From the NCBI RefSeq assembly GCF_003721595.1, contig NZ_RJJR01000001.1, positions 124,001 through 188,000 of the forward strand: DNA of 64,000 bases, in the 5' to 3' direction. This DNA is from Hanamia caeni (GTDB lineage: Bacteria > Bacteroidota > Bacteroidia > Chitinophagales > Chitinophagaceae). The stretch's first letter is position 1. Each line of letters begins with the position of its first letter. The translations under genes and the position numbers were made by a program. The notes beneath the pieces are model-generated. The model did no database searches, had not been told where the DNA came from, and saw only the letters and a list, made by a program, of their open reading frames with translations. Below are positions 9,035 through 18,133 of this stretch, one piece after another.

Positions 9035-9232
9035 ATGGACAATGTTATCTTATGGTATTGCAAAACAATGTATAGACTTTGTAATCAATATAATGAAATA
9101 ATGCATACGCTTGTAACGCCTCGACGTTTTACAGGACATGAATTTGCTTTACTTGCGGTTCAGGTGTTTAAACATAGAAGAAGTTTTTGTCAATATTTGA
9201 CTAGAAATTGCAAGAAGCCCAATTATAAATAG
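9035..9232 (+). CDS. Doubtful 65-residue ORF between cargo and baseplate genes
   Basis: This short ORF is basic, cysteine-rich (four Cys) and begins MDNVILWYCKTMYRLC. It sits in the only loose interval of the eCIS operon, 14 bp after the possible immunity gene and 18 bp before the Afp7-like gene. There is no domain, signal peptide or clear ribosome-binding site. Its composition differs from its neighbours, so it may be a remnant of an older immunity or cargo gene, or not translated at all. Confidence 0.25.
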   Translation: MDNVILWYCKTMYRLCNQYNEIMHTLVTPRRFTGHEFALLAVQVFKHRRSFCQYLTRNCKKPNYK

Positions 9233-9250
9233 AGATTTAAAATACTAACC

Positions 9251-9901
9251 ATGCCCTCCTTCCCCGGTTCCCCTCGCCTGATTAAAGGCGGTATTGTATT
9301 GGTAGATGCAGAAACTGCAACTATCCAAAAAATCATTACGCTTCAATATAATCCGGATACACTTACGCGCAGCTTACAAGTAAAAGGTGTTGGAGAAAGC
9401 GGTGGCAACAGGTCAGAAGCGATGCGCTTAAGTGGTCCCCCAGTAGAAACCATAAAAGTAGAAGTAGAAATAGATGCCGCTGATCAACTGGAAGTAGCAG
9501 ACTCAACGACCACACAAACAGGTATTCAGCCGCAATTATCCATACTCGAAACAATAGTATATCCTTCAAGTACTCAACTCATCAATAATAATAATTCGGC
9601 CCAATCCGGCACACTGGAGATCATTCCAATGGAAACGTCCCTGAGTTTATTTATCTGGAATAAGAACCGCATCATCCCCATGCGCCTTACAGAATTCAGC
9701 ATTACTGAAGAAGCATTTGACGTAAACCTAAATCCGATTAGAGCCAAGATTAGTTTAGGCATGCGGGTATTAAGTGTAGATGACTTAGGCTTTAATACCG
9801 CAGGTAGTTTATATATGAATTACCAACAAAATAAAGAACAACTCGCCTCAAAATTCAGGCAGGGCAGCCTTGCCGATCTGGGTATAAATTCTATATCATG
9901 A
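9251..9901 (+). CDS. Afp7-like tube-initiator/baseplate protein, N-terminal half (CIS_tube domain)
   Basis: This 216-residue protein matches the contractile injection system tube N-terminal domain (PF19266-type), which joins the inner tube to the hub. The markers are KGGIVLVDAETATIQKIITLQ followed by YNPDTLTRSLQ, the PVETIKVEVEIDAAD strand pair, the PMRLTEFSITEEAFDVNLNPI motif, and the SLGMRVLSVDDL end. In Afp7 and Pvc7 this domain is fused to a LysM-like domain. Here the LysM part is a separate gene that overlaps this one by 4 bp (ATGA), so the two chains are likely made in equal amounts. The Asn-rich loop near residue 115 is a variable insertion. Confidence 0.88.
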   Translation: MPSFPGSPRLIKGGIVLVDAETATIQKIITLQYNPDTLTRSLQVKGVGESGGNRSEAMRLSGPPVETIKVEVEIDAADQLEVADSTTTQTGIQPQLSILETIVYPSSTQLINNNNSAQSGTLEIIPMETSLSLFIWNKNRIIPMRLTEFSITEEAFDVNLNPIRAKISLGMRVLSVDDLGFNTAGSLYMNYQQNKEQLASKFRQGSLADLGINSIS

Positions 9902-10281
9902 TAGACGTTACACAAATTGCTGCAACACAGAATATTTCAGCAATGCTGCAACAAATTGGTACGCAACCAAGTTATTTTTTACCGTCAAGCAGGTATTATA
10001 ACATTCCGGTCGTTTCGTTAACAACAAATTTGGGCGAAATTATTCCGTATATGAAACGACGTTTTGTTCCGCAAGCCGACAGCTTTGCCACACTTCAATT
10101 ATATATGGTAAAGCAAAGCGACCGGTTAGATAATATTGCTTATCAATTTATAGGAGACCCTGAGAAATTTTGGCAGATTTGCGATGCCAACAACGAACTT
10201 AACCCTGGCCAAATAACAGAACAACCGGGCAACACAATCAGGATAACTTTACCACAAGGCATACCAGGTACAAATGCTTAA
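9898..10281 (+). CDS. Afp7-like LysM-domain baseplate protein, C-terminal half
   Basis: This 127-residue protein contains a LysM-like fold in its second half: YMVKQSDRLDNIAYQFIGDP, then FWQICDANNELNPGQ, then a closing strand NTIRITLP. In contractile systems this domain (T4 gp53-like or Afp7 C-terminus) clamps the baseplate wedges to the hub rather than binding peptidoglycan. The first ~50 residues contain a conserved YFLPSSRYYNIPV segment. The gene overlaps the CIS_tube gene upstream by 4 bp and the gpD-like gene downstream by 8 bp, which is strong evidence for coupled translation of hub components. Confidence 0.85.
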   Translation: MIDVTQIAATQNISAMLQQIGTQPSYFLPSSRYYNIPVVSLTTNLGEIIPYMKRRFVPQADSFATLQLYMVKQSDRLDNIAYQFIGDPEKFWQICDANNELNPGQITEQPGNTIRITLPQGIPGTNA

Positions 10282-11413
10282 AGGCGTTCACCTTACTTTA
10301 TTAATGGGACCGGGAATACCGGTACCGGTTCCCGATCTTGTTATCAATTCAGTTGCCAGCATACAGGTAACAAACAGCAAAGAGCGAAACGGTTTTCAGA
10401 TAAGTTTCCATGTAGATAAAAATTCTCAACTCCTGAAAACCATGTTGCCTGCAGGCTTTTTCGATCCAATCATCACCCGTGTGATGATCATTGCTACACT
10501 AAACGGTGTTCCTAATTTATTGATGGATGGCTTTATTACAAACCAGGAAATGTCTCCATCAAGCGAACCCGGTAAATCAACACTCAATATTACCGGCGAA
10601 GATGTAAGTGTTGTAATGGATATTGTTGAGGTAATTGTTCCTTTCCCTGCCATGCCTGACGTAGCTAAAATATATTTTTTGTTAGGTCAATTTGCTTTTT
10701 TGGGACTTACTCCCATTGTTATACCACCACCTGTGCCCACTATAAAGGAGCCAACCGATGGTTGGGACGGAATGTTTGGAATGACACACCTTGGATTCCT
10801 GAAGGAGCTTGCTACCGAATGCGGTTATATTTTTTATATAATTCCCGGCCCGTTACCGGGGCAAAATATTGCCTATTTCGGGCCGGATATTGATTTTAAT
10901 TTGCCCATACCACAACCGGCATTGTCTATAAACATGGATGCAAACACAAATGTGGAGTCTTTAAGCTTTTCACTGAACGGGCTGGCCAAGAAAATAAAAG
11001 TATTTACGGTCTATGATCCTGCAACAAGAAAAATTCCTATTCCCATACCATTGCCAAACATTAATATTTTTAAGCCGCCAATGGGATTGAGATTAACGCC
11101 CCCGGCTAAACTTCAATTTGCCCATTATGGCGCTAAACTGCCCTTAGATCAGGCTGCAAAAGAAATTCTTGGTTTTTTGATGGATAAAGAGAATTCACTC
11201 GCAGTGAGTGGAAACGGGTCGCTGGATGTTATTCGCTATAATAACCTGTTACGCCCCCGCATGATGGTTGGCGTAAGAGGCGCAGGAATAACTTATGATG
11301 GATTATATTATGTTGATAGTGTAACACACAACATTAAGCCTGGAGAATACAAACAAAACTTTACGCTGTCAAGAGACGGATTAATTTCTAACACCCCAAT
11401 GATTCCAGTATGA
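10274..11413 (+). CDS. Spike/hub protein, late control gpD-like (Afp8 N-terminal, gp27-like)
   Basis: This 379-residue protein corresponds to the gp27-like/late-control-D portion of the VgrG-like spike and forms the trimeric hub below the tube. Visible markers are the early strand block with SIQVTNSKERNGFQISFHVDK, the LLMDGFITNQEMSPSSEPGK segment, GEDVSVVMD, the GYIFYIIPGPLPGQNIAYFGP region, and the C-terminal YYVDSVTHNIKPGEYKQNF motif near the end. In Afp8 this domain is fused to the OB-fold/beta-helix spike; here the spike is encoded by the next gene, which overlaps by 4 bp. The size fits a gpD domain alone. Confidence 0.88.
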   Translation: MLKGVHLTLLMGPGIPVPVPDLVINSVASIQVTNSKERNGFQISFHVDKNSQLLKTMLPAGFFDPIITRVMIIATLNGVPNLLMDGFITNQEMSPSSEPGKSTLNITGEDVSVVMDIVEVIVPFPAMPDVAKIYFLLGQFAFLGLTPIVIPPPVPTIKEPTDGWDGMFGMTHLGFLKELATECGYIFYIIPGPLPGQNIAYFGPDIDFNLPIPQPALSINMDANTNVESLSFSLNGLAKKIKVFTVYDPATRKIPIPIPLPNINIFKPPMGLRLTPPAKLQFAHYGAKLPLDQAAKEILGFLMDKENSLAVSGNGSLDVIRYNNLLRPRMMVGVRGAGITYDGLYYVDSVTHNIKPGEYKQNFTLSRDGLISNTPMIPV

Positions 11414-11931
11414 GTAAAGGCCAGTTTTTAGGAAAATACAGGGCTACGGTTATTAATAACATTGACCCTGATATGCGTGGAAGACTTATGTTAATGATAC
11501 CTGATGTATCGAGTTTAATTCCTTCCACCTGGGCAGAAGCATGTGTTCCCTTAGCAGGCCCAACTGGCCCCGGGATGGGCGTGTACATGGTGCCTCCGAT
11601 CGGCGCCGGTGTATGGGTTGAATTTGAAAATGGCGACCCTGATTATCCGGTATGGGTAGGCTGCAGATGGGGTTCCAGTTCAGATATTCCTCCTTTGGCA
11701 AATGCAGGTTTGCCTGTATCTCCGAATATTGTAATCCAATCTTTACTTCAAAATACTTTAATGATCAGTGATTTACCAGGACCTACAGGCGGTATTATGC
11801 TTAAAAGCCCTACAGGGGCTTCAATAATCGTAAACGACACAGGAATTTATATTCAAAATGGAAAGGGTGCAAGCATAAATTTAGTAGGTCCGACGGTTGC
11901 CATCAATCAAGGTGCCTTAACCATAACCTGA
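11410..11931 (+). CDS. Spike OB-fold/needle protein (gpV/gp5-like, Afp8 C-terminal half)
   Basis: This 173-residue protein has a gp5-type OB fold (about 5-95): GKYRATVINNIDPDMRGRL, MLMIPDVS, the PIGAGVWVEFENGDPDYPVWVG signature of baseplate assembly protein V, and a Trp-Gly close. The C-terminal ~70 residues (MLKSPTGASIIVNDTGIYIQ, then KGASINLVGPTVAIN) form a short beta-helix needle. It makes the central spike that carries the PAAR-like tip encoded next. It overlaps the gpD-like gene by 4 bp and is 6 bp from the PAAR-like gene. Confidence 0.9.
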   Translation: MSKGQFLGKYRATVINNIDPDMRGRLMLMIPDVSSLIPSTWAEACVPLAGPTGPGMGVYMVPPIGAGVWVEFENGDPDYPVWVGCRWGSSSDIPPLANAGLPVSPNIVIQSLLQNTLMISDLPGPTGGIMLKSPTGASIIVNDTGIYIQNGKGASINLVGPTVAINQGALTIT

Positions 11932-11937
11932 TTTAAT

Positions 11938-12258
11938 ATGCCCGGTTTTTTATTACATGTGGGAGCAACAGTGCTTTGCTCACATGGCGGACAGGCCCAA
12001 CCAACGTCTCCTAACGCACGCGTTCTCGTTAGTGGGCAGCCCATTGTTCTTCAACCGATACCTTACGCAATAGCTGGCTGTCCGTTTAATGTTTCAGGCT
12101 CACCGGTTCCCTGCGTTACAGCTCAATGGACAACCGGCGCAACAAGGGTTTTTTCCAACGGAATGCCGGTGCTGCTGTTCGACAGCCAGGCAACCTGCAT
12201 CCCTAATGGAACCCCCGTCTCAATAATTATTACTCAAATGAGAGTTTTGGGTGCTTAA
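11938..12258 (+). CDS. PAAR-like spike tip protein (Afp10/DUF4280-like)
   Basis: This 106-residue protein is rich in Gly, Pro and short strands and starts PGFLLHVGATVLCSHGGQAQ, typical of the PAAR-like/DUF4280 tips that sharpen the spike. The segments NARVLVSGQPIVLQP, GCPF, PCVTAQWTTGATRVFSNGMP and ATCIPNGTPV repeat the PAAR hairpin pattern. The Cys and His residues (CSHGG, GCPF, PCV, ATC) could hold a metal ion at the tip, as in T6SS PAAR proteins; that is inferred. It ends the tightly packed hub block; the next gene follows after 138 bp. Confidence 0.87.
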   Translation: MPGFLLHVGATVLCSHGGQAQPTSPNARVLVSGQPIVLQPIPYAIAGCPFNVSGSPVPCVTAQWTTGATRVFSNGMPVLLFDSQATCIPNGTPVSIIITQMRVLGA

Positions 12259-12396
12259 ATCTCAAATAGAAGGTCTGAAACGTCTTTAGTTTCCTTCATT
12301 AATTGTATATCATCTGTATATCATCCAGTTTATATATGGAGCTCGTTTCGGTAAGCGGATACCGGCAAATACTCCACAAATGCTTTTAACACATCT

Positions 12397-12753
12397 ATGA
12401 ATATTGCATTTCCCTTTCAGGTTGATTATAGAGGCAGAACGGCTATCTGCGACCAGAATAAGCATATTAGAGATATGATTGAGCAGGTTCTTTTCACTTC
12501 TCCCGGTGAAAGGGTAAATCGCCCCACTTTCGGAAGTGGTTTAATGCAACTTGTATTTCAGCCAAACAGCGATCAAATGGCCGCTACTGTTCAATTTCTT
12601 GTTCAGGGAGCGTTGCAACAATGGTTGGGGAATTTGATAGAGATAAATGATGTAGATGTTCAAAATATTGATTCAACCTTATCAGTAAAAGTAGTTTACA
12701 CAGTAAGGCTTACTCAGCAAACGCAGGAAGCAGCGTTTCAAAAATCAGTATAA
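12397..12753 (+). CDS. Baseplate wedge protein gp25-like (Afp9)
   Basis: This 118-residue protein belongs to the GPW/gp25 family, the wedge core subunit that nucleates the sheath. It has the typical IRDMIEQVLFTSPGERVNRP core, the invariant FGSGLMQLVF patch, and a C-terminal strand pair with VDVQNIDSTLSVKVVYTVR. The start ATG follows a 138-bp spacer, and the gene overlaps the next by one base. Length and motifs match the family well. Confidence 0.93.
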   Translation: MNIAFPFQVDYRGRTAICDQNKHIRDMIEQVLFTSPGERVNRPTFGSGLMQLVFQPNSDQMAATVQFLVQGALQQWLGNLIEINDVDVQNIDSTLSVKVVYTVRLTQQTQEAAFQKSV

Positions 12754-15167
12754 TGGCAACGCAATTTTTTTGCAAAAATATGGACCGTTGGAAAAAGGTA
12801 ATGGAGAAACCAGATATCAATGGCATCGACTATCTGGAAGTTTCTTCTGATGATCAGAAAACATTGACGGTATATTTTCTGCATAATCTAATTGAGTCTC
12901 CGGTTAATAGTTCGTTTCTAAGCAAAACAAATATTTTAATAGAAGGAGGAGTAAGAGTAAAAAATATAAATGTTATAGATGCTGTACCAAACGGCAATGC
13001 ACTTGTAATTACTGTTGACAAGGCAGGCGATTTTTCCGATTATACACTTAGACTTATAAATGGCGATGCCGGAACAAACAACCCGCCGTCAGGATTTGAT
13101 CAACAGCTTTCCTCCATAACATTTTCTTTCAAAATTAACTGCCCTACCGATTTTGACTGCAAAACCAATACGGCTTGCCCGCCCGGTAATTTTGATGAGC
13201 CCGTAATTGATTACCTGGCAAAAGATTTTTCAAGCTTTAACAGGTTGATGTCAGACCGGTTGAGTGTGCTTGTTCCGGATTGGAAAGAACGCAATGCTGC
13301 AGACTTAGAGGTTGCTTTGATAGAACTGATGGCTTATGTGGGAGATCGTCTCAGCTATTACCAGGATGCTGTGGCTACTGAAGCCTACCTTGCTACTGCA
13401 AGGCGTCGAATATCAGTAAAACGTCACGCCCGCTTGCTTGACTACTATATGCATGACGGCTGTAATGCACGTGTTTGGGTACAGATTCAAACGGATACTG
13501 ACGGCATAGTGGTAAATAAAAAAACAGCATTGCTTGCGTCTGATAACGCTTCTGAAAAGAATGTTATTACAGCAAATGAAGCACAAAAATTAATGAAAGA
13601 AACTGATGTAATCGCCTTTGAAACGATGCATGACTTAACGTTGTTTGCGTCCCATAATCAAATTTCCTTTTACACCTGGTGTGATAATAACTGTTGCTTA
13701 CCAAAAGGAAGCACCTCTGCAACTTTAGTAAATCCTTATACCGGCAGTCCACTGTCCCCTCCCGAGCTTAACCTGAATTTAAATCCCGGAGATGTATTGA
13801 TTTTTGAAGAAATACGAAGTCCTGAAACCGGTGAGGAGCCAGATGCAGATCCGGTGCATCGTTGTGTGGTAAGACTTAAAAAAGTAGAGCCAGACACAGA
13901 TCTTTTAACAGGAGCAAATGTTTTGAATATAGAATGGTATCCGGAAGATGCACTTGCGTTCGCCTTATGTTTGAGTGCAACAAATTCAGAAGGTGAACAA
14001 TTCGAGATAAGCATTGCAAGAGGAAATATTGTATTAGCGGATGAGGGTATCACACGAAATAATAAACAACTGAATCCGGCATTTTATATTGGTGATTCCA
14101 TCAGGTATTACCCAAAACTAAGTGACATTAACATTACACATACTGTTAGTTACGATCACCTATCTGCTAAGGCCGAAGCAGCATCGTTAGCCCTGAAACA
14201 AGATGCTCTCAAAGCCCTGCCATCGGTATCTCTGCATTACAATTATGAAGACTGGAATGCAAAAAAGGATCTACTAAATAGCGACAAGTTTGCTACTGAA
14301 TTTGTGGTAGAAACAGAATATGATGGCACTTCGTATGTAAGGTTTGGCGATAATATTATTGGAAAAAAGCCGGATATAGGATTTTCACCGGTTGCAACTT
14401 ATAGGGTTGGTAATGGCTCGAATGGAAATGTAGGTGCGAATACGATCAATACGATTGTGTGGGAAAAAGGAGGAATAATCAAAGTGAGCAATCCTTTACC
14501 TGCAGTGGGAGGTACTGAGTCGGAAAGCATGGAACAAGTGAGGCAGTATGCGCCTCAGGCGTTTCGAACACAGCAAAGAGCTGTAACTGAAGCAGATTAT
14601 GTAGAAAAAGCAAAGCTTCATCCTGAAGTGCAAAACGCGGCAGCCAGATTTTATTGGACGGGCAGTTGGTATACCGTGTATGTAATCATCGATCGTTTAG
14701 GAGGAAAGGAAATTGATGAAGCCTTTAAACAGGATATGATTAATTTTTTGGAACAATACAGGATGGCGGGATATGATATAGAAGTTATTTCACCCACATT
14801 TGTACCGCTAAATATTTCATTGAAGGTGTGCCTGAAGCAGGGGCGCTTTCAGGCCGATGTTAAGCAGGCGTTGTTAAAAGCTTTTGGTAATAACCTGCTA
14901 AGTGATGGAACTACCGGATTTTTCCACCCTGATAACTTTACTTTCGGACAACCCGTTTACCTAAGTGAAGTTTATGAGAGGGCAATGGCTGTTGATGGCG
15001 TTACCTCTGTGGAAATGGAAACATTCCAACGATGGGCCAAAAATCCTGATGGCGAAATTGCAGATGGCATAATCCAGCCTTCACTTCTCGAAATCATCCG
15101 CTTAGATAATGATCCAAGCCTGCCCGAAAATGGCAAGATCGATTTCACTATACTGAATGGTCTATGA
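12753..15167 (+). CDS. Baseplate wedge protein, gpJ-like (Afp11-like)
   Basis: This 804-residue protein is a baseplate assembly protein of the gpJ/gp6 family and forms part of the wedge ring. After a variable beta-rich N-terminus (1-140) comes the conserved PVIDYLAKDFSSFNRLMSDR block, then VALIELMAYVGDRLSYYQDAVATEAYL with RRRISVKRHARLLDYYMHDG. The C-terminal third has the AQQ-like RQYAPQAFRTQQRAVTEADYVEKAK motif and a domain with SLKVCLKQGRFQADVKQAL, typical of gpJ. The central region (about 300-520) is an insertion rich in strands. The 1-bp and 4-bp overlaps on either side show it is co-translated with its partners. Confidence 0.9.
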   Translation: MATQFFCKNMDRWKKVMEKPDINGIDYLEVSSDDQKTLTVYFLHNLIESPVNSSFLSKTNILIEGGVRVKNINVIDAVPNGNALVITVDKAGDFSDYTLRLINGDAGTNNPPSGFDQQLSSITFSFKINCPTDFDCKTNTACPPGNFDEPVIDYLAKDFSSFNRLMSDRLSVLVPDWKERNAADLEVALIELMAYVGDRLSYYQDAVATEAYLATARRRISVKRHARLLDYYMHDGCNARVWVQIQTDTDGIVVNKKTALLASDNASEKNVITANEAQKLMKETDVIAFETMHDLTLFASHNQISFYTWCDNNCCLPKGSTSATLVNPYTGSPLSPPELNLNLNPGDVLIFEEIRSPETGEEPDADPVHRCVVRLKKVEPDTDLLTGANVLNIEWYPEDALAFALCLSATNSEGEQFEISIARGNIVLADEGITRNNKQLNPAFYIGDSIRYYPKLSDINITHTVSYDHLSAKAEAASLALKQDALKALPSVSLHYNYEDWNAKKDLLNSDKFATEFVVETEYDGTSYVRFGDNIIGKKPDIGFSPVATYRVGNGSNGNVGANTINTIVWEKGGIIKVSNPLPAVGGTESESMEQVRQYAPQAFRTQQRAVTEADYVEKAKLHPEVQNAAARFYWTGSWYTVYVIIDRLGGKEIDEAFKQDMINFLEQYRMAGYDIEVISPTFVPLNISLKVCLKQGRFQADVKQALLKAFGNNLLSDGTTGFFHPDNFTFGQPVYLSEVYERAMAVDGVTSVEMETFQRWAKNPDGEIADGIIQPSLLEIIRLDNDPSLPENGKIDFTILNGL

Positions 15168-18133
15168 ACAATCAAAAAAACAGTTTGACGGATTGCAACT
15201 GTTGTGCAGAGGACGATGCTACATCAACATTATACAATCCTCCCGGATTATCAGCTTTGAACTACCGAATCGGTACACATGGTAGCTTCAAAAAGGAAAT
15301 GCTCAAAGCAATTTCCGGTAATAAGGAGCTGGCAAAATTAACCACCAGGAACGACGATGATTTCGCAATTGCTTCAATTGATGCATGGGCAACAGTATTG
15401 GACATACTTAGCTTTTACCAGGAAAGAATAAGTAACGAAGGATATTTACGCACAGCCATAGAGCGGCTTTCGGTGTTATATCTCGCACGGCACATTCATT
15501 ATGTACCACCGCCCGGCGTTTCTGCAGAAACGCACCTTGCTTTTTCAATGAATGAAGCACAGGGTGCTCCTCCTTCTGCAATAATACCAAAAGGAACAAA
15601 GGTTCAAAGCATTCCCAAACAGGACCAGTTACCTCAGATTTTTGAAACAGAAGAAGAAATAAATGCTAAAGTAGACTGGAATAAAATCAGCCCGCAAAGC
15701 AGGTTTTCATTTCAGCCAAAAGCGGGAGATCAAATCATTTATGTTGATGGCACGCAAACAGGCTTGCAACCAGGCGATAAAATTCTTTTTGTTAGCGCTG
15801 ATCATGTTTATGATTCCAATAGTGATGACTGGGATTTTTGCTCAATCGCTGACATAAGTATTGATAAAACAAATAGCTACTCAATAATAAGTTTAGCTGC
15901 TCCAATAGGGCAAGGATCCACCTTTCCGACAACACCTGCCCCTGTTGACACACAGATCGTAATGAAGGCAATAGAGTACCCATATTTAAATTGGGCCCGA
16001 AAAACGAATTCTTACAATCAAAAAGCCACAGAAAATCTGGCATATAAAGTCAGTTTCGCAGGAACAAACGAACTGCAGATCTATAAATATTTACCGACCA
16101 TAGTAAAGGCCCCGGATGAAGCCACAATTGACCCCGAAGCGCTTAAAGATAAAAGCCTGAAGGTTTATGCCATGAAGCAAAAAGCTAACCTATTTGGATA
16201 TAACGCGCCCAACATAGATGTATTAATTGCCCTTTCATCACCAGACAGTAACGCGGATTCATTAAAAGAGCCGAATAGCAACCCTTCAGAGTGGAAATAT
16301 TTCTCAATATCAGCCATAGCTAACGCAGAGAACAGTACAATTTTTCTTGATGCAATTTATTCAAAGATCGTCAGGGACAGTTTGCTTGTTATGATCAATC
16401 CCGGTGAAAAGGCATTGTTTAAAATAAAGACAACTGCGGAATCTTCACAAAGTAAATTTACCTTAACATCAAAGACCACCAAATTAAAACTCTCTGATGA
16501 TCCGGATCATCCCCATCTTTCAAATTTCGATAACCATATCCGCGACACCTTTATTTATGCCCAGAGTGAGCAATTGCAAATGGCAAAAATAACGATCACT
16601 ACCCCTTTGAATAATAATCAGATCACTTTGGAAACCCTCGCATCAGATCTCTTTAGCGGCCAAAAAATTTTTATCAACGGAAAGCGATTCAGATTGGAGA
16701 TACCCATCTCCGCAGGAGAAGTTCTGTTCACACCTTCCGATCCTGATCAACCCCCAAAATATTTCCGGGAAACATCTCTTATAATCGCGCAGCAACCAAT
16801 GCGGGTGAATGGCAAAATCCGGTACACTGTTATTGACGACGGAGGCTTACAAGGTACAATACAGGATGATGCTGATTTTACTGATCAACACCAATGGAAA
16901 CCCAAAAATCTGGCCATCATTCCTGCCCAAAAAGACGATGACGTTTTAAATGAATTTCACACGATAAACTCAATAAATTTTTTAAGTGCTACCGATTCCG
17001 CTCAATACGGAACCCTACTTACTTTAAATGAATCAATCGCCAATTATTTTGATCTGCAAACCGTAACTATAAATGCAAATGTTGCCAGTGCCAATCATGG
17101 TGAAACGAAGCAAGAGGTTCTTGGTAACGGAAACAGTTCTCAAATATTTCAAAAGTTTCAATTAAGGCAACAGCCTCTTACATTTACTTCAGCCAACAAT
17201 CCGACTGGTGCACAGACCACTTTGGAAATACGGGTAAACAATATTAAATGGAATGAAGTAGCTTCATTTTATGGCGCATCACGTAATGATAAAATTTATA
17301 CAGTTACCATTGCAGATGATGGTGCAGTTACCGTTTGTTTTGGTGATGGCATTACCGGCTCACGTTTACCAACAGGTACAGGAAATGTAAAAGCAACTTA
17401 CCGCACAGGAATAGGATTAAGTGGTTTAATGGATATCAATCAACTTTCGATGTTGGTAACACCACAATTGGGAGTGAATAAAGTAACCAACCCATTGGCC
17501 TCCTCTGGGGCACAGGATGCTGAAACAATGGACAGCGCCCGGCAAAATGCACCACTTACGGTACTAACGCTCGACAGAATCGTTTCGGTTGCAGATTTCC
17601 AAAACTTCACCCGTGCTTTCGCAGGTATTGGTAAAGCAAGAGCAGACGTAATGTGGAATGGTGAACAGGAAATTATAAATATTACAGCGGCCTTACCAGA
17701 TGGAAAGCCAATTCAATCTTCTGATAAAGTATATGATGACTTGTTAAAGGCCTTAAAAGATTATGGACATACCAGTGCAACCATAAATGTGACGGGATTT
17801 CACCTGTCGCCTTTTACAATTGATGTTGCAGTAGCCGTTAATAAAGATTATGAATTTGAAAAGGTTAAGCAAAGTGTCGCTGCTTCTCTATTCCAGGCAT
17901 TTTCTTTTAATAATATGAATTTTGGCCAGGATGTTACCTCTGCCCAGATCATAAATGTTATTCAACAGGTTGAGGGCGTCATATATGTTCAGCTTATGCA
18001 ATTAAATAATCTGGATCCATTTTCTAATGACAGATTGTTTTCTCCAGTTCCAGCAATGAACAATGATGGCACCATTCAACCGGCAGAATTACTTGTAATT
18101 GATATCAACAATAGCACCATCACACAACTTTAA
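15164..18133 (+). CDS. Large baseplate wedge protein (Afp12-like)
   Basis: This 989-residue protein is the second, larger gpJ-like wedge subunit and probably pairs with the 804-residue protein as gp6/gp7-type partners. The N-terminus carries ALNYRIGTHGSFKKEMLKAI, then a DFAIASIDAWATVLDILSFY block with ISNEGYLRTAIERLSVLYLARHI. A long middle region (about 180-600) is beta-rich. The C-terminal part has FGDGITGSRLPTGTGNVKATYR and GLSGLMDINQLSML, with the RQNAPLTVLTLDRIVSVADFQ motif of the gpJ fold. It overlaps its upstream neighbour by 4 bp and the next gene by 1 bp. Confidence 0.9.
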   Translation: MNNQKNSLTDCNCCAEDDATSTLYNPPGLSALNYRIGTHGSFKKEMLKAISGNKELAKLTTRNDDDFAIASIDAWATVLDILSFYQERISNEGYLRTAIERLSVLYLARHIHYVPPPGVSAETHLAFSMNEAQGAPPSAIIPKGTKVQSIPKQDQLPQIFETEEEINAKVDWNKISPQSRFSFQPKAGDQIIYVDGTQTGLQPGDKILFVSADHVYDSNSDDWDFCSIADISIDKTNSYSIISLAAPIGQGSTFPTTPAPVDTQIVMKAIEYPYLNWARKTNSYNQKATENLAYKVSFAGTNELQIYKYLPTIVKAPDEATIDPEALKDKSLKVYAMKQKANLFGYNAPNIDVLIALSSPDSNADSLKEPNSNPSEWKYFSISAIANAENSTIFLDAIYSKIVRDSLLVMINPGEKALFKIKTTAESSQSKFTLTSKTTKLKLSDDPDHPHLSNFDNHIRDTFIYAQSEQLQMAKITITTPLNNNQITLETLASDLFSGQKIFINGKRFRLEIPISAGEVLFTPSDPDQPPKYFRETSLIIAQQPMRVNGKIRYTVIDDGGLQGTIQDDADFTDQHQWKPKNLAIIPAQKDDDVLNEFHTINSINFLSATDSAQYGTLLTLNESIANYFDLQTVTINANVASANHGETKQEVLGNGNSSQIFQKFQLRQQPLTFTSANNPTGAQTTLEIRVNNIKWNEVASFYGASRNDKIYTVTIADDGAVTVCFGDGITGSRLPTGTGNVKATYRTGIGLSGLMDINQLSMLVTPQLGVNKVTNPLASSGAQDAETMDSARQNAPLTVLTLDRIVSVADFQNFTRAFAGIGKARADVMWNGEQEIINITAALPDGKPIQSSDKVYDDLLKALKDYGHTSATINVTGFHLSPFTIDVAVAVNKDYEFEKVKQSVAASLFQAFSFNNMNFGQDVTSAQIINVIQQVEGVIYVQLMQLNNLDPFSNDRLFSPVPAMNNDGTIQPAELLVIDINNSTITQL

